48,699 nt of DNA from Promethearchaeota archaeon (GCA_004524545.1 SDNX01000007.1:1-48699); one strand, 5' to 3'. Positions 36,525 to 46,900 are shown, counted from the first letter of the stretch. The notes: generated from the letters alone by a model not told the origin. Translations and numbers: made by a program.

Positions 36525-39017
36525 GTGAATAAAATGGAACCAAAACACTATTTTCTTCATTTGGAACCGGATCTCGAAACATTTGTATTTTCAGGAATCA
36601 CCCAAATTAAGATACATTCTGAAGAAATCATAAAGAAAATCGTGCTGAATGCAAAAACTCTCAATATTCTATCATGCAAGATAAAGAAGGGAGAAGATTA
36701 TGTTGCTTGTGATTTTGACTATGATGATGATAAAGAAGAACTTGTCATAAAATATCCCCAAGGAGTGCAAGGGGATTTTGAGTTAAAAATCCAGTTCAAA
36801 GGAGAACTTAACGATAAGCTGTTGGGATTTTATAGAAGCAGTTATGTTATCGAGGGGCAAGAAGGAACTAAATATATCGGAACTACTCAATTTGAAGAAA
36901 GATATGCTCGTTGGGCATTCCCTTGCTTTGATGAACCGAAATATAAAACCCCCTTTGATATCGAATATGTTATTAATGAAAATTTAACAGGTATTTCGAA
37001 TACGGCAGTCTCCGAGGAAATTAAACTAGAAAATGGTAAAAAATTAGTGAAATTCGAACAAACTCCTAAAATGTGTACCTATTTGTTATATTTTGGTATT
37101 GGTGAGTTTGAATATATTGAATCAAAAAGTGATACAATTACCTACAGAGTATATACTACTCCAGGACATGCACATAAAGGAGAACTTGGTTTAGAAATAA
37201 GTAGAAAATCTATTGAAATACTCGAAGAGTTGACAGGAATCCCCTTTCCAATCTCAAAAATGGACAATATTGCAGTAAAAGATTTCCAATTTGGGGCTAT
37301 GGAAAATTATGGGGCAGTAACTTATCGTGAACCTCTTATTCTAGTATATCCAGGAAAAACTTCAAAATCATCCAAAACTCAAATTGTAATTGTAATTTGT
37401 CATGAAAATGCACATATGTGGTTTGGTAATTTAGTTTCACCTGCTGACTGGCCTTATGTATGGCTAAATGAAAGTTTTGCCTCATATTTTGAACGAGTAG
37501 TCACAGACCGTATTTATCCTGAATGGAACATCTGGGACGACTTTATTTTTGATTCTACAGCCAGTGCTTTAATGCGCGATTCATTGATCAATACTTTTCC
37601 TATTGAACTCCCAGGGGGAAAACCCATTGATATTAACTCTGCAACCGCTCCTATTATCTATGATAAAGGAGCTTCAGTCATTAGAGTGTTAAGCGATTAT
37701 TTGGGAGAAGAAAAATTCAAACTTGGAATTAAGAGTTACATGGAAAAATTCCAATTTGACATTTCCAATACTGCTCAATTCTGGGAAACTTTTGAAGAAG
37801 CTACGGGAGAACCTATTACGGAATTCGCGAAGTCTTGGGTACACCAAGAAGGTTATCCCTATGTAACTGCCCACCGAGAAGGAAGCCTATTAAAAATTGA
37901 GCAGTCCCGATTCACGTTCCTTGAACATGAATCGGAAACTCTTTGGTTGTTACCCATTTCTTATACAATTTTTCTTCAGGATGGAACCCAAGTAAGCGAA
38001 AAAGTTGTACTCAAAGAAAAATCAATGGAAATAACTCTACCGGTAAATACCGTGGCTTACAAACTTAATGCAGAGCAAAAAGGATTCTATCGGGTATTGT
38101 ACTCAGATGAAAATTTAGAGAAACTAGGATCACTCATTAAAGAAAAGAAACTTCACCATCTTGACGTTTATGGTATTCAAAGTGATATGTATAATTTTGT
38201 TCTACGAGGAACATACACTGTAGAACAATATCTGGATTATTTGCAGAAATATTATACCCACGAAGAAAGTTATTTAAGTCTCCGGGACATCGCAGCTGGT
38301 TTAGACTCGTTGTATTTCTTCTTAGATTCAAAACGCTCTCGTATTGCAGAAATTGGAAAAGCAATGTTTGATAATTATCTTGAAAAGAATGGATTGGAAC
38401 CAAAAGAAGATGACAGTTTAGAAACTTCACGTTTGCGAAGCAGTTTGCTTTGGTCAGCATTCAAATATGGGTCAAAGATGGTTACTGATTTTATCAAGAA
38501 GAAGTATGAAGCATTCAAGAAAGACGAAGCTATCCACCCTGATATTCTCAGTACCGTGTACCGGGCAATTGCAGCTTATGATAAAAAGTCTAAAGACCTA
38601 TTCTTTGCTAAATTGACCGATCCAAGTACATCAGGTCAAGAAATGTTGTACTTATGCCAAGCAGTGGGTGAAATACGTGATGAAGCAACTTTAAAGGATG
38701 TATTCGATATAACGTTGGAAAAAATGCCTAAAAATGTTCGATATATACCCATTGCATTAGCTGCTCGGAATGAAACTACGAAACCTTGGATGTGGACGTG
38801 GTATAAAGATCATGCAGAACTTTTGAAAGAGAAATTAACTCCTATGGATCTTGGAAGAGTATTGATAGGTTTTGCTTCTCGATCTGGAATTGGCAAAGAA
38901 GAAGATGTAGGTGTAGTGCTAGAAAAACTTGCTACGCAAATGCCCGAACGTGAAGATGATATAAAAATGGCATTAGAAATGTTAAAAATCTATTCCACGG
39001 CTGTGTATCGTAACTAA
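36525..39017 (+). CDS. M1-family aminopeptidase (tricorn-interacting-factor-like)
   Basis: QFGAMENYGAVTYRE, VICHENAHMWFGNLVSPADWPYVWLNESFASYFE (HExxH + downstream Glu), ERAP1-like C-terminus. Start could be a few codons downstream (MEPKHYF). Confidence 0.95.
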   Translation: MNKMEPKHYFLHLEPDLETFVFSGITQIKIHSEEIIKKIVLNAKTLNILSCKIKKGEDYVACDFDYDDDKEELVIKYPQGVQGDFELKIQFKGELNDKLLGFYRSSYVIEGQEGTKYIGTTQFEERYARWAFPCFDEPKYKTPFDIEYVINENLTGISNTAVSEEIKLENGKKLVKFEQTPKMCTYLLYFGIGEFEYIESKSDTITYRVYTTPGHAHKGELGLEISRKSIEILEELTGIPFPISKMDNIAVKDFQFGAMENYGAVTYREPLILVYPGKTSKSSKTQIVIVICHENAHMWFGNLVSPADWPYVWLNESFASYFERVVTDRIYPEWNIWDDFIFDSTASALMRDSLINTFPIELPGGKPIDINSATAPIIYDKGASVIRVLSDYLGEEKFKLGIKSYMEKFQFDISNTAQFWETFEEATGEPITEFAKSWVHQEGYPYVTAHREGSLLKIEQSRFTFLEHESETLWLLPISYTIFLQDGTQVSEKVVLKEKSMEITLPVNTVAYKLNAEQKGFYRVLYSDENLEKLGSLIKEKKLHHLDVYGIQSDMYNFVLRGTYTVEQYLDYLQKYYTHEESYLSLRDIAAGLDSLYFFLDSKRSRIAEIGKAMFDNYLEKNGLEPKEDDSLETSRLRSSLLWSAFKYGSKMVTDFIKKKYEAFKKDEAIHPDILSTVYRAIAAYDKKSKDLFFAKLTDPSTSGQEMLYLCQAVGEIRDEATLKDVFDITLEKMPKNVRYIPIALAARNETTKPWMWTWYKDHAELLKEKLTPMDLGRVLIGFASRSGIGKEEDVGVVLEKLATQMPEREDDIKMALEMLKIYSTAVYRN

Positions 39018-39562
39018 TCCAGCCATTTTTCCATTAGTAGTTCATCAATATATTTTTTTTTCATTAAAAACTGTTTTTGACGAATACCTATCCGCCGAAA
39101 TCCAAGTTTTTCATATAATTGGATCGCTCGAGTATTAGAAATTAAGGTTCCAAGGACTATTTTGCTTTTTCCGTTCTTACGGGATTCGTTCATGGCAAAT
39201 TCCATAAGTTTTCTACCCAAGCCCAAATCACGGAACTTTTTCTGGATGATGATTCCAAGTAGCCCAACATGTCCAGATGCCTCCCATTCATCGTGATGAA
39301 TCGTACATTGGCCAATTACAATGTTTTCATCTTTTTTTTGTACTACTGCGACTATACATAAGTTTCCGAATCCGATTAGTTCATTATACCAACTAATCTT
39401 CTCAAACTTGTCGATTACCTTCGAAAAGGAAGGTTGATATATCCCTTCATCAATTACATCATTGTAATTGTCCCAAATGTCGTTTAAATCCTCCTTAAGA
39501 ATGTGTCGCAAGACTACTTGTTGATTATTTTTTAGTGTTACAGTGATTTGTGACATGGGCAA
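39014..39562 (-). CDS. GNAT-family N-acetyltransferase
   Basis: GLLGIIIQKKFRDLGLGRKLMEFAMNES...VLGTLISNTRAIQLYEKLGFRRIGIR. Confidence 0.93.
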   Translation of the reverse strand: MPMSQITVTLKNNQQVVLRHILKEDLNDIWDNYNDVIDEGIYQPSFSKVIDKFEKISWYNELIGFGNLCIVAVVQKKDENIVIGQCTIHHDEWEASGHVGLLGIIIQKKFRDLGLGRKLMEFAMNESRKNGKSKIVLGTLISNTRAIQLYEKLGFRRIGIRQKQFLMKKKYIDELLMEKWLD

Positions 39563-39666
39563 TCGTTCATTTTATTACAAAGGTTTTTTGGAATAAACAG
39601 CAAAAATTTCTTTTAGTTGTCCAATTAAAGCAATTAAATAAAATAAACGTACAGAATTTGAGTAAA

Positions 39667-40026
39667 ATGAGTCACAAAGACGAAAAAAACAAGAATATTG
39701 ACACGCAACCCATTAGTTTAGAGGAAGCATTACAATCCAAACTTTCTCAAGAAAAACGATTGTTAGGACAAGATTTAGATTCCGATGAGAGAACCATTAT
39801 TGGATTTTTTGAACAGAAAAAACGATTGATTTTGGACCGAATCTATATCATATTCAATCAAACTCGAAAAAACCTTGATATGGAGCTCAAGACAAAGAAT
39901 GAACTGCGAGAGAAACTTGTTAGCTTAGCAGAGAAAGAATATATCCGAATCGAGGGATTTGTGTATGAAGGAGAGGAACGTGAAGCGTTCATTTTAATGG
40001 AAAAGGGCGAAGAGCTTATTAAATAG
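39667..40026 (+). CDS. Hypothetical protein (~119 aa)
   Basis: Charged helical ORF; internal ATG at 39667 (MSHKDEKNK) is the likely start, ORF opens at 39550. Confidence 0.5.
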   Translation: MSHKDEKNKNIDTQPISLEEALQSKLSQEKRLLGQDLDSDERTIIGFFEQKKRLILDRIYIIFNQTRKNLDMELKTKNELREKLVSLAEKEYIRIEGFVYEGEEREAFILMEKGEELIK

Positions 40027-40123
40027 TAGGTTTCATTTTTCATTAGTTAAATTTATCTTTCTCATTTTTTGTCTATACGGATATATAGGTCATTTTGACT
40101 AATAATAAACTAAGTGAACTATC

Positions 40124-41905
40124 ATGTCTGAATCTGACGAAAATTTTAGTAATGTACATTCTGCTGAACATAAGGACGTAAAATCACGTTCAGCACTGTG
40201 TATATCATTCTATCTGATTATATCCATTTCTTGTTATGCTCTATTTATTGGAGGATTGTGGGCAATACTAGACGTAATTCAACCTACAGGAAAGTGGGAA
40301 TGGTTTAAAAGCTTATGGCAGGATGGAAAGCAGATGTTAGTAATCCTTCTAGCGGGAGGTTTCGGAATTGTTGGAGTAGTAGGAGTGCTAATGTTGTGGT
40401 TTTTGTATCCCAAGGGAACAAAATTAATTCACAAAATGCTTTACCCTCCGATAACCAAGGAAGAATTTGAAAAGGGCAATTTTCTTGCGCGATTCATCAC
40501 TGCGGGGCTATTAATTTCCATCTTTGTGATAGTAGTTGGTTCGGTCCTCACATTGGTTGAACTCGTGGTCATTGAGAGTGGGAGTTTCATTGCATTCCTA
40601 TATGATACTCCTAATGGACTATTGATCATGCTGTTTTCTTCCATCTTAGTTGTATTCACTATCTTGGTCGTTGTGTTTACTTGGGTATGGATAAATGGAT
40701 ATCAAAAGACTCTGAAATGGATTGCAGATAGCAATGCAAGTATTGATAGGACGGAAATTGACACTGCAGAATGGACCACTGGGGTTACCTTGTATATTAT
40801 CATCCTAATAAGCATTCTTGGTGCTGCTTTTGGAGGAGCATGGTATGGAATGCAAGCATTTTCAGATGAAATTAATTGGTTAAATTTCGGAACCACTACT
40901 TTAGTCATTGGAGGATTAGCTAGTCTCGTATTTTTGGCTCTTATTGGAGGTCTTGTATTATTCAGTAGAGGTAGCTATACTATTTGTCGCATGTTATTCG
41001 TTGTTCGACGAAAAATGTCTGATAAAATCTCCTCACCTGATGATAAAAAGTACGTAAAAACTATCACCATCACCCTCTTAATTGCTATTGCACTCCTAAT
41101 TATTGGAACAGTTGGAATTTTAGTAGAATTGTTAATGAATTTAGCATCTGGGGGAACAGAAACATTCTATGACTTCCTCATCGGACTTCCTTCCTATGGA
41201 ATTTGGGTATCCATATTTAGCGGGATGCTATTTGCTGGAATATGGGTGCTAATTTTCATAATTTTCACCTGGAGCCATGGATTTTTTGCATTCTTTAATC
41301 TAATTGGTAGAAAAATTCTGCGAGATAATGAAAAGATTGAACGTGATCTTCATAGTAAGGCCCAAGTTGCATTTGGAGTGATAGTCTATCTGCTAATTTG
41401 GGTAAGTGTACTCGGAATTGTGTATGGGGCAATTTGGTGGGGTCTAGAATATTGGGCTCTGCAACCTTCTTGGACGACAGTGACTCTCTCTCTGAAATTC
41501 TTAGCATTTGAATCCATGGGTAGTATATTATTCCTCTTACTAACAGGGGGTTTACTATTGGCGCGCAGATTAGTCTTCTTCATTAGCAAGATGTTATTTG
41601 TTCGAAGAGAAGATATCCCCAAGCAAGCGGAGAAAGCGGATAAAATTTTTGCAGGGATTTTTACGGTTGCACTTTTAGTAGCCATTGCGTTAGTTTTTGT
41701 GGGCTCTTTCGGTATACTTGTGGATTATCTAGTAGATCCGACTATAGTAAATTTAGTTTTACTTCAACCTAGTGGAGTTCTCATCATGATAATCAGTGGA
41801 ATGACGTTAGTCTCTATGTGGATACTCATATTTTGTATTTTCATATTTACCCATGGCTACTTCTTTTTCTTCATTCGGTTCTTACAAAGAATTCTAAAAC
41901 AATAA
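40124..41905 (+). CDS. Large polytopic membrane protein with three internal ~4-TM repeats
   Basis: Three tandem units of about 180-195 aa recur with similar landmarks: (Y-I/L)...IGGLWAI / FGGAWYG / YGAIWWG; GTVGILVELL / GSFGILVDYL; FTWVWINGY / FTWSHGFFAFF / FTHGYFFFF. Confidence 0.8.
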   Translation: MSESDENFSNVHSAEHKDVKSRSALCISFYLIISISCYALFIGGLWAILDVIQPTGKWEWFKSLWQDGKQMLVILLAGGFGIVGVVGVLMLWFLYPKGTKLIHKMLYPPITKEEFEKGNFLARFITAGLLISIFVIVVGSVLTLVELVVIESGSFIAFLYDTPNGLLIMLFSSILVVFTILVVVFTWVWINGYQKTLKWIADSNASIDRTEIDTAEWTTGVTLYIIILISILGAAFGGAWYGMQAFSDEINWLNFGTTTLVIGGLASLVFLALIGGLVLFSRGSYTICRMLFVVRRKMSDKISSPDDKKYVKTITITLLIAIALLIIGTVGILVELLMNLASGGTETFYDFLIGLPSYGIWVSIFSGMLFAGIWVLIFIIFTWSHGFFAFFNLIGRKILRDNEKIERDLHSKAQVAFGVIVYLLIWVSVLGIVYGAIWWGLEYWALQPSWTTVTLSLKFLAFESMGSILFLLLTGGLLLARRLVFFISKMLFVRREDIPKQAEKADKIFAGIFTVALLVAIALVFVGSFGILVDYLVDPTIVNLVLLQPSGVLIMIISGMTLVSMWILIFCIFIFTHGYFFFFIRFLQRILKQ

Positions 41906-41907
41906 TC

Positions 41908-44292
41908 TCACTTTTTTTTTTTATCTTTATTATAATCGTATTCTGCGATCTCACGTATTTTTTTTGCAGTTTTCTTCCCGATCCCTGACACTTTTTCAAT
42001 ATCTTCCACATCTGCATTGAATATATTCTCCACGTTTGAAAAAGCAGTCAATAATTCCTGCGCCCTGTATAAATTAATTCCTGGTATACCAGACACTATC
42101 TGTTCTTGAGCTTCTGCCTCTGTGGAAGTCTTTTTCGTATATACTTTCTTGGACGATGTTTTATCTTGATGCACTTTTTTCAACAATGCTTCTAGAAGAT
42201 CCGCAGTATTCTCGGGGGAATCTGAATACAACACATTAATTCTCATATTTATCACAATGCTGGCTAATGCGCCCAATATTGCCGGTTTGGAATACCCCGA
42301 CTGGTTAATCGGATTTCCTTCCAAAATAAGAAGAGGAGTATAAAAATTCTGAGAAAGATTATGCAATTCATCAAAAAGGCGTCCATCCTTCAAAGAATCC
42401 ACAAAATCAGAATCGGTTTTTCGTTCGACACCTACGTTTTCAGAGAGAATATAATCCCCAACTGGTAATGTTTTAAGAACGACATTAATATCTTTCAGTG
42501 CAAGATGGCGTACTACCGCTGATTGAGTTTCTCGGGTATCTATAATGATTACTGGTTTGGTAGAATCTGTGTTTTTCTCAACGTTTTCATCCTTGATTAT
42601 CGGAGTAGGTGTTTCATGTTCAGGTTCTTGATCTGCTTCGGGAATAAAATCTAAAATGCTTCCAGATTTTGATTTTTTAGTTCCTTTTTTTTCCATATCT
42701 CCCACGAGTGAATCTGAGGTATGAGTATAATTTGATAGTACTTTGTTCATCTCTTTTTCTCTTCTCTTCTCTGCCCAATAGTATCCTTCCTCACGAGTCC
42801 CTTTCGCCATCAAAATATATAGATTTCCCTTACTTTGCCTTCCAGTTCTTCCTCGGCGTTGGATGGTTCGTATCTCACTGGGAATGACATCATAAAAGAC
42901 GACCATATCGCATTCTGCAATATCCAATCCTTCTTCGGCAACACTGGTAGCAACAAGCGTGTTGATTTCTCCGTTTCGGAATTCATCTAAAATCGAAATT
43001 TGCTCTTTTTGGGTCATACCTTTTTCTGTTTTTTTCCCTTTTTGGCGAGCCTGTTGACCGATGAATTTTTGAGCAACGATACCCTGAGTCTCATTTATAA
43101 AATTTACTATAGTATCTACTGTATCTCGAAAATTTGCAAAAATGAGTACTCGGGATTCTGGATTTCCCGCAAATTGGGTTTGAAGGAGATCACGGATTTT
43201 TAGGAGTTTCGGATGAACGAAATCAGATTCCGCTAAAGTCTTGACTAATTGCATTGCTTGTCTGTATTGCGTGGATTGCATTAATTCTCGAAGAGATTTA
43301 GAAGCTTTTGGAGTTTTAATTTCAGCTAGATTTTTCTGATAAAATTTATACAGGGGGTCAATTCCTTGTGCTTCTAATAACTCTAACATATGGGAAACTC
43401 GAATTGAATTGGAAACTACTTTCTTTAAATAAAATGCATTAGTCAGCTCTTCATTGGATGCTGTTGTATCACGAATTTTGAAATCGATTTTTCGGGAAGC
43501 AGCAAGTAAATCTTTTCGGGAGACGTTATTTAACGCATAATGATCCAGAAAATTACTATTGTGTAATTCTTTCTGATACGTTTTCAACATAGATTCTAGG
43601 ATATTCTTGGGCTGCAGATATTCATCGGGTAGTTTAATATGAATCCAATTTGTTTGCACATCTTGAATGAATGGCTTGACATCGGAACTTTCATCTGATC
43701 GTATCTCTACATTCGTGATGAATAGGTTGTTACACACATCTTGTATTTTTTCTTTATTTCCTCCAGGGGAAGCACTCATCCCTAATATTAATCCTTGCGG
43801 GTTTTCTTGATGATATTTTTGAGCAATAAATGTGTAGGCATAATCCCCCACTGCTCGATGCGCTTCATCGAAAATTATTAACCCTACATCACCTAAATTC
43901 ACCTTATTATTAATAATATCATTCTGTAGAATTTGTGGGGTTAGAAATGCTATTGCTGCTTCCAATAGAATCTTTTCCCGTTTCTCAGGAGTCAATGAGG
44001 TTAACATCGGCAGTCGCCAATCTTCTAAATCACTCAGATCTGAGAAAGATCGTTGATGTTGTGCAACTAAAGGTTTAGTGGGAGCAAGGAAGAGAACTTT
44101 CTTGTCCGGATTTTGGGAGTACGTATACAGAGCCAATAAAAGCGCGATAATAGTTTTCCCCATTCCTGTTGGGAGAACCACAAGAGAGTTTTTCCCAATG
44201 CAAGAAGCGAATATGTTTACTTGATATTCCCTTTTCTTCACAAGATTAGGTTTTAGATGAGGATAATCTAAAAATTCGGTATTTTCGCTCAT
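41908..44292 (-). CDS. Hef-like (FANCM/XPF family) helicase-nuclease
   Basis: LPTGMGKTIIALLLAL, LIIFDEAHRAVGDYAY, TIQRRGRTGRQSKG; C-terminal nuclease IIIDTRETQSAV...VGVERKTDSDFVDSLKDGRLFDEL; HhH motifs GIPGINLYRAQELL...KVSGIGKKTAKKIREI. Confidence 0.94.
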   Translation of the reverse strand: MSENTEFLDYPHLKPNLVKKREYQVNIFASCIGKNSLVVLPTGMGKTIIALLLALYTYSQNPDKKVLFLAPTKPLVAQHQRSFSDLSDLEDWRLPMLTSLTPEKREKILLEAAIAFLTPQILQNDIINNKVNLGDVGLIIFDEAHRAVGDYAYTFIAQKYHQENPQGLILGMSASPGGNKEKIQDVCNNLFITNVEIRSDESSDVKPFIQDVQTNWIHIKLPDEYLQPKNILESMLKTYQKELHNSNFLDHYALNNVSRKDLLAASRKIDFKIRDTTASNEELTNAFYLKKVVSNSIRVSHMLELLEAQGIDPLYKFYQKNLAEIKTPKASKSLRELMQSTQYRQAMQLVKTLAESDFVHPKLLKIRDLLQTQFAGNPESRVLIFANFRDTVDTIVNFINETQGIVAQKFIGQQARQKGKKTEKGMTQKEQISILDEFRNGEINTLVATSVAEEGLDIAECDMVVFYDVIPSEIRTIQRRGRTGRQSKGNLYILMAKGTREEGYYWAEKRREKEMNKVLSNYTHTSDSLVGDMEKKGTKKSKSGSILDFIPEADQEPEHETPTPIIKDENVEKNTDSTKPVIIIDTRETQSAVVRHLALKDINVVLKTLPVGDYILSENVGVERKTDSDFVDSLKDGRLFDELHNLSQNFYTPLLILEGNPINQSGYSKPAILGALASIVINMRINVLYSDSPENTADLLEALLKKVHQDKTSSKKVYTKKTSTEAEAQEQIVSGIPGINLYRAQELLTAFSNVENIFNADVEDIEKVSGIGKKTAKKIREIAEYDYNKDKKKK

Positions 44293-44445
44293 AAATCATA
44301 ACTCCGTAGATATTGATTAATGAAGCTTCTAAAGAAGCATTGTTATCGCGTCATTACTAAAGATGTACAGTGTATGTATAGAAAAATTATGTGAGGAGAA
44401 AACAAGGATGATAAATTTTTCGCCAAAAATTGATGTCAGAATATA

Positions 44446-44482
44446 GTAGGGAAGGAGGAAAATGAACCCTCGATATCCATTG
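44446..44482 (-). repeat. Partial duplicate of the tRNA-Val(CAC) 3' half
   Basis: gtagggaaggaggaaaatgaaccctcgatatccattg versus gtagggaaggagggaattgaaccctcgatatccagtg in the tRNA 66 bp away; a few mismatches. Confidence 0.8.
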
Positions 44483-44512
44483 AGAAAAGAGATCTCCAAT
44501 GAGAGATTTTGG

Positions 44513-44585
44513 TAGGGAAGGAGGGAATTGAACCCTCGATATCCAGTGTGTGAGACTGGCGTCATAACCACTAGACCACTCCCCT
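44513..44585 (-). tRNA. tRNA-Val(CAC), CCA encoded at 44510-44512
   Basis: Reverse strand: acceptor AGGGGAG/CTTCCCT, anticodon arm CCAGT-CTCACAC-ACTGG, T arm GAGGG-TTCAATT-CCCTC. Confidence 0.92.
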
Positions 44586-44698
44586 TTGAGATTATTTTCT
44601 AATCTATTTTGGTTAAGTTAAGAAATTTTCGCATCATCGTCATTCTAAAATAGAAAAATTAAAATTTAAGCATTAATAAGCGCAAAGTATCACTTCTT

Positions 44699-45010
44699 TT
44701 GTTAGGTCTCCCTAAAATGGTACACAGTAGGATCAAACGGAAAAAATTAGAAGATATACGGGAAAAGGTTCAAGTTGGACCCGTGTTTCTTAGCCGATAT
44801 GAGAAAGCAAGAATTATTGGAGCACGAGCACTTCAGATCAGTCTTGGAGCACCTATTTTAACCGACATCAGTGGAAATAGCGTAGAACTTGATTCCATGA
44901 AAATTGCGGAGAAAGAGTTATTATCCGGGATCTTACCCTTAACTGTTCGGAGAACCCTACCTAGCGGTAAATTTCAAGATATTCCGCTCGCTTGGTTATT
45001 TTTAGAGTAG
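44699..45010 (+). CDS. rpoK: DNA-directed RNA polymerase subunit K (Rpb6)
   Basis: LSRYEKARIIGARALQISLGAP...MKIAEKELLSGILPLTVRRTLPSGKFQDIPL. True start may be slightly downstream (MVHSRIK). Confidence 0.92.
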   Translation: MLGLPKMVHSRIKRKKLEDIREKVQVGPVFLSRYEKARIIGARALQISLGAPILTDISGNSVELDSMKIAEKELLSGILPLTVRRTLPSGKFQDIPLAWLFLE

Positions 45011-45025
45011 TAAAAAAAAAGGAAA

Positions 45026-46540
45026 TTATAATAAATCTTCCCATATTCTTGAGTCGGCTATTCGGGAATATAGAGTTTTTGTCAATTTATACAATTTTTC
45101 GTATTTTTCAACAGCTTCTGGTTCAGGAGTCCATTTCTTAGACATAACCGCAATATTCTCCGCCGCGTCTACGATATTTTTATAGTCTCCCACACCATAA
45201 CTTGCCAAGATAGCAGCTCCTACCGCCGTACTCTCTTCTAATTCTCCACGTCCACATGGAATATTCAACACATCTGCCATGATCTGATTCCACACATTAC
45301 TTCGGGATCCTCCTCCAGTTACGCGCAATTCAGATATTTTGCTTCCCAATTCGTTGAATACTTCAATATTTTTCCTCACTTCATACGCTACGCCTTCCAT
45401 AATTGCACGAAGCAAATCTTTTCGTTCATGCCCTAGTGCTAAACCCAAAAATACTCCTCTTGCATTCGGATTCCAGTGTGGTGCACCTGCTCCCACCATG
45501 TGAGGTACAAATAATAAACCTTTTGACCCAACTGGGGATTCAGCTGCGAGTTTATTCATTATATGGTATGGATCAATGTTTTGTTTCTTCGCATCTGCTA
45601 CCTCTCCAGCACACATAACATCTCGAGCCCATCTATAGGCAGAACCAGTAGTAAAAATGCTTGCTTCTTGTACCCAAGCTCCTGGTACAGTGTGACAAGA
45701 GCACAGAACTCGTTTATTTGGATCGAACTTGGGTGAATCTAGATATCCCAAGATAAATGAACCTGTTCCGGTGGTGCATTTTGTTCGTCCTGGTTGGGAT
45801 ACTCCAACTCCCAATGCAGCACATTGTTGATCTCCGCCGCCTGCAACTACAATAGTGCTTGTATCGAAGAGGGTCTCCTTTGTTGTGATTGGTCCAATCT
45901 GAGTACCGCTCGCCACTGCGTCTGGCATTTTATCAAGATCTATTTCTAGTTTTGAAGCAATTTCTTCATCCCACTTCAGATCTTTTATATTGAAAAGCAT
46001 GGTTCGAGAAGCATTGGAGTAATCCGTCATCCATTTTCCAGTAAGTTTCATGGCTATAAAGTCATGAACCAGCATGAACTTGTAAGTATTTTGATATATC
46101 TCGGGCTTGTGGTTTTTTATCCACATAATTTTTGAGGAAGAAAAGTACGGATCGATAGTTAACCCTGTTTTCTCATAGATCGTGTCCACACCAACGTGTT
46201 CCCTAATGAAGTCGCATTCCTCATTTGTTCGCCGATCTTGCCACACAATAGCGTTGTGCAGAGGATTGCCTTCCTTATCTACAGGAACGATAGTTTCTCT
46301 CTGGTTTGTGATTGCAACACTTTTGATGTTTTTCGGTCGTATTCTTCCTTTTTTTAAAGCAACTTTTATGGTAGTCTTAAGAGCATTCCACCAATGATTT
46401 GCATCTTGTTCTACCATTACGGGAGTGGGAAAATAGGAATCCCATTCTTCATAATGACGAGAAATCTCCTTACCTTTTTCGTCAAATACAATAGTTCGAC
46501 AACCAGTTGTCCCCAAATCTAATGCGCAGTAAAAATTCAT
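45026..46540 (-). CDS. glpK: Glycerol kinase / FGGY-family carbohydrate kinase
   Basis: ALDLGTTGCRTIVFDEKGK, VAITNQRETIVPVDKEGNPLHNAIVWQDRRT, CTTGTGSFILGY, ELRVTGGGSRSNVWNQIMADVLNIP. Confidence 0.9.
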   Translation of the reverse strand: MNFYCALDLGTTGCRTIVFDEKGKEISRHYEEWDSYFPTPVMVEQDANHWWNALKTTIKVALKKGRIRPKNIKSVAITNQRETIVPVDKEGNPLHNAIVWQDRRTNEECDFIREHVGVDTIYEKTGLTIDPYFSSSKIMWIKNHKPEIYQNTYKFMLVHDFIAMKLTGKWMTDYSNASRTMLFNIKDLKWDEEIASKLEIDLDKMPDAVASGTQIGPITTKETLFDTSTIVVAGGGDQQCAALGVGVSQPGRTKCTTGTGSFILGYLDSPKFDPNKRVLCSCHTVPGAWVQEASIFTTGSAYRWARDVMCAGEVADAKKQNIDPYHIMNKLAAESPVGSKGLLFVPHMVGAGAPHWNPNARGVFLGLALGHERKDLLRAIMEGVAYEVRKNIEVFNELGSKISELRVTGGGSRSNVWNQIMADVLNIPCGRGELEESTAVGAAILASYGVGDYKNIVDAAENIAVMSKKWTPEPEAVEKYEKLYKLTKTLYSRIADSRIWEDLL

Positions 46541-46651
46541 ATATGATCACTTGTTTTTATTTAATATCGACAAATGTTATTCGTCCTTGATAATTATATA
46601 TTTTCGTCTAATTATACTATCAAAACCATACATTACAAAAAGGGGATAAAA

Positions 46652-46897
46652 ATGGAAATTAGTAAAATACAGAAATTCCTAGGCAATTTACACAAATTCG
46701 ACCCAAAGAAAGAGGAAATGGATTATTTCGAAATGATGAAGGAGCATATCAATAATTTGGAAGCGCTCATCAAAAAACATGATGGACAGATGGACTTAGC
46801 TATCGGAAAAATATTTCTCGACCTGCTACAATTCTGTAACATGGAAGGAATCGATTTAGAGTATGTCTTAAAAGAAAAATTAAAATTTGGATTATAG
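46652..46897 (+). CDS. Hypothetical small helical protein (~81 aa)
   Basis: AAAAGGGGATAAAAATG leader; MEISKIQKFLGNLHKFDPKKEEMDYFEMMKEHINNLEALIKKHDG... Confidence 0.5.
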   Translation: MEISKIQKFLGNLHKFDPKKEEMDYFEMMKEHINNLEALIKKHDGQMDLAIGKIFLDLLQFCNMEGIDLEYVLKEKLKFGL

Positions 46898-46900
46898 CAT

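Noticed and set aside
44329-44571. 80-aa minus-strand ORF with an internal repeat (GYRGFNSLLPYQN / GYRGFIFLLPYY)
   Set aside because: It overlaps the tRNA-Val gene and its duplicated 3' fragment; the apparent protein repeat is simply the duplicated tRNA sequence translated.
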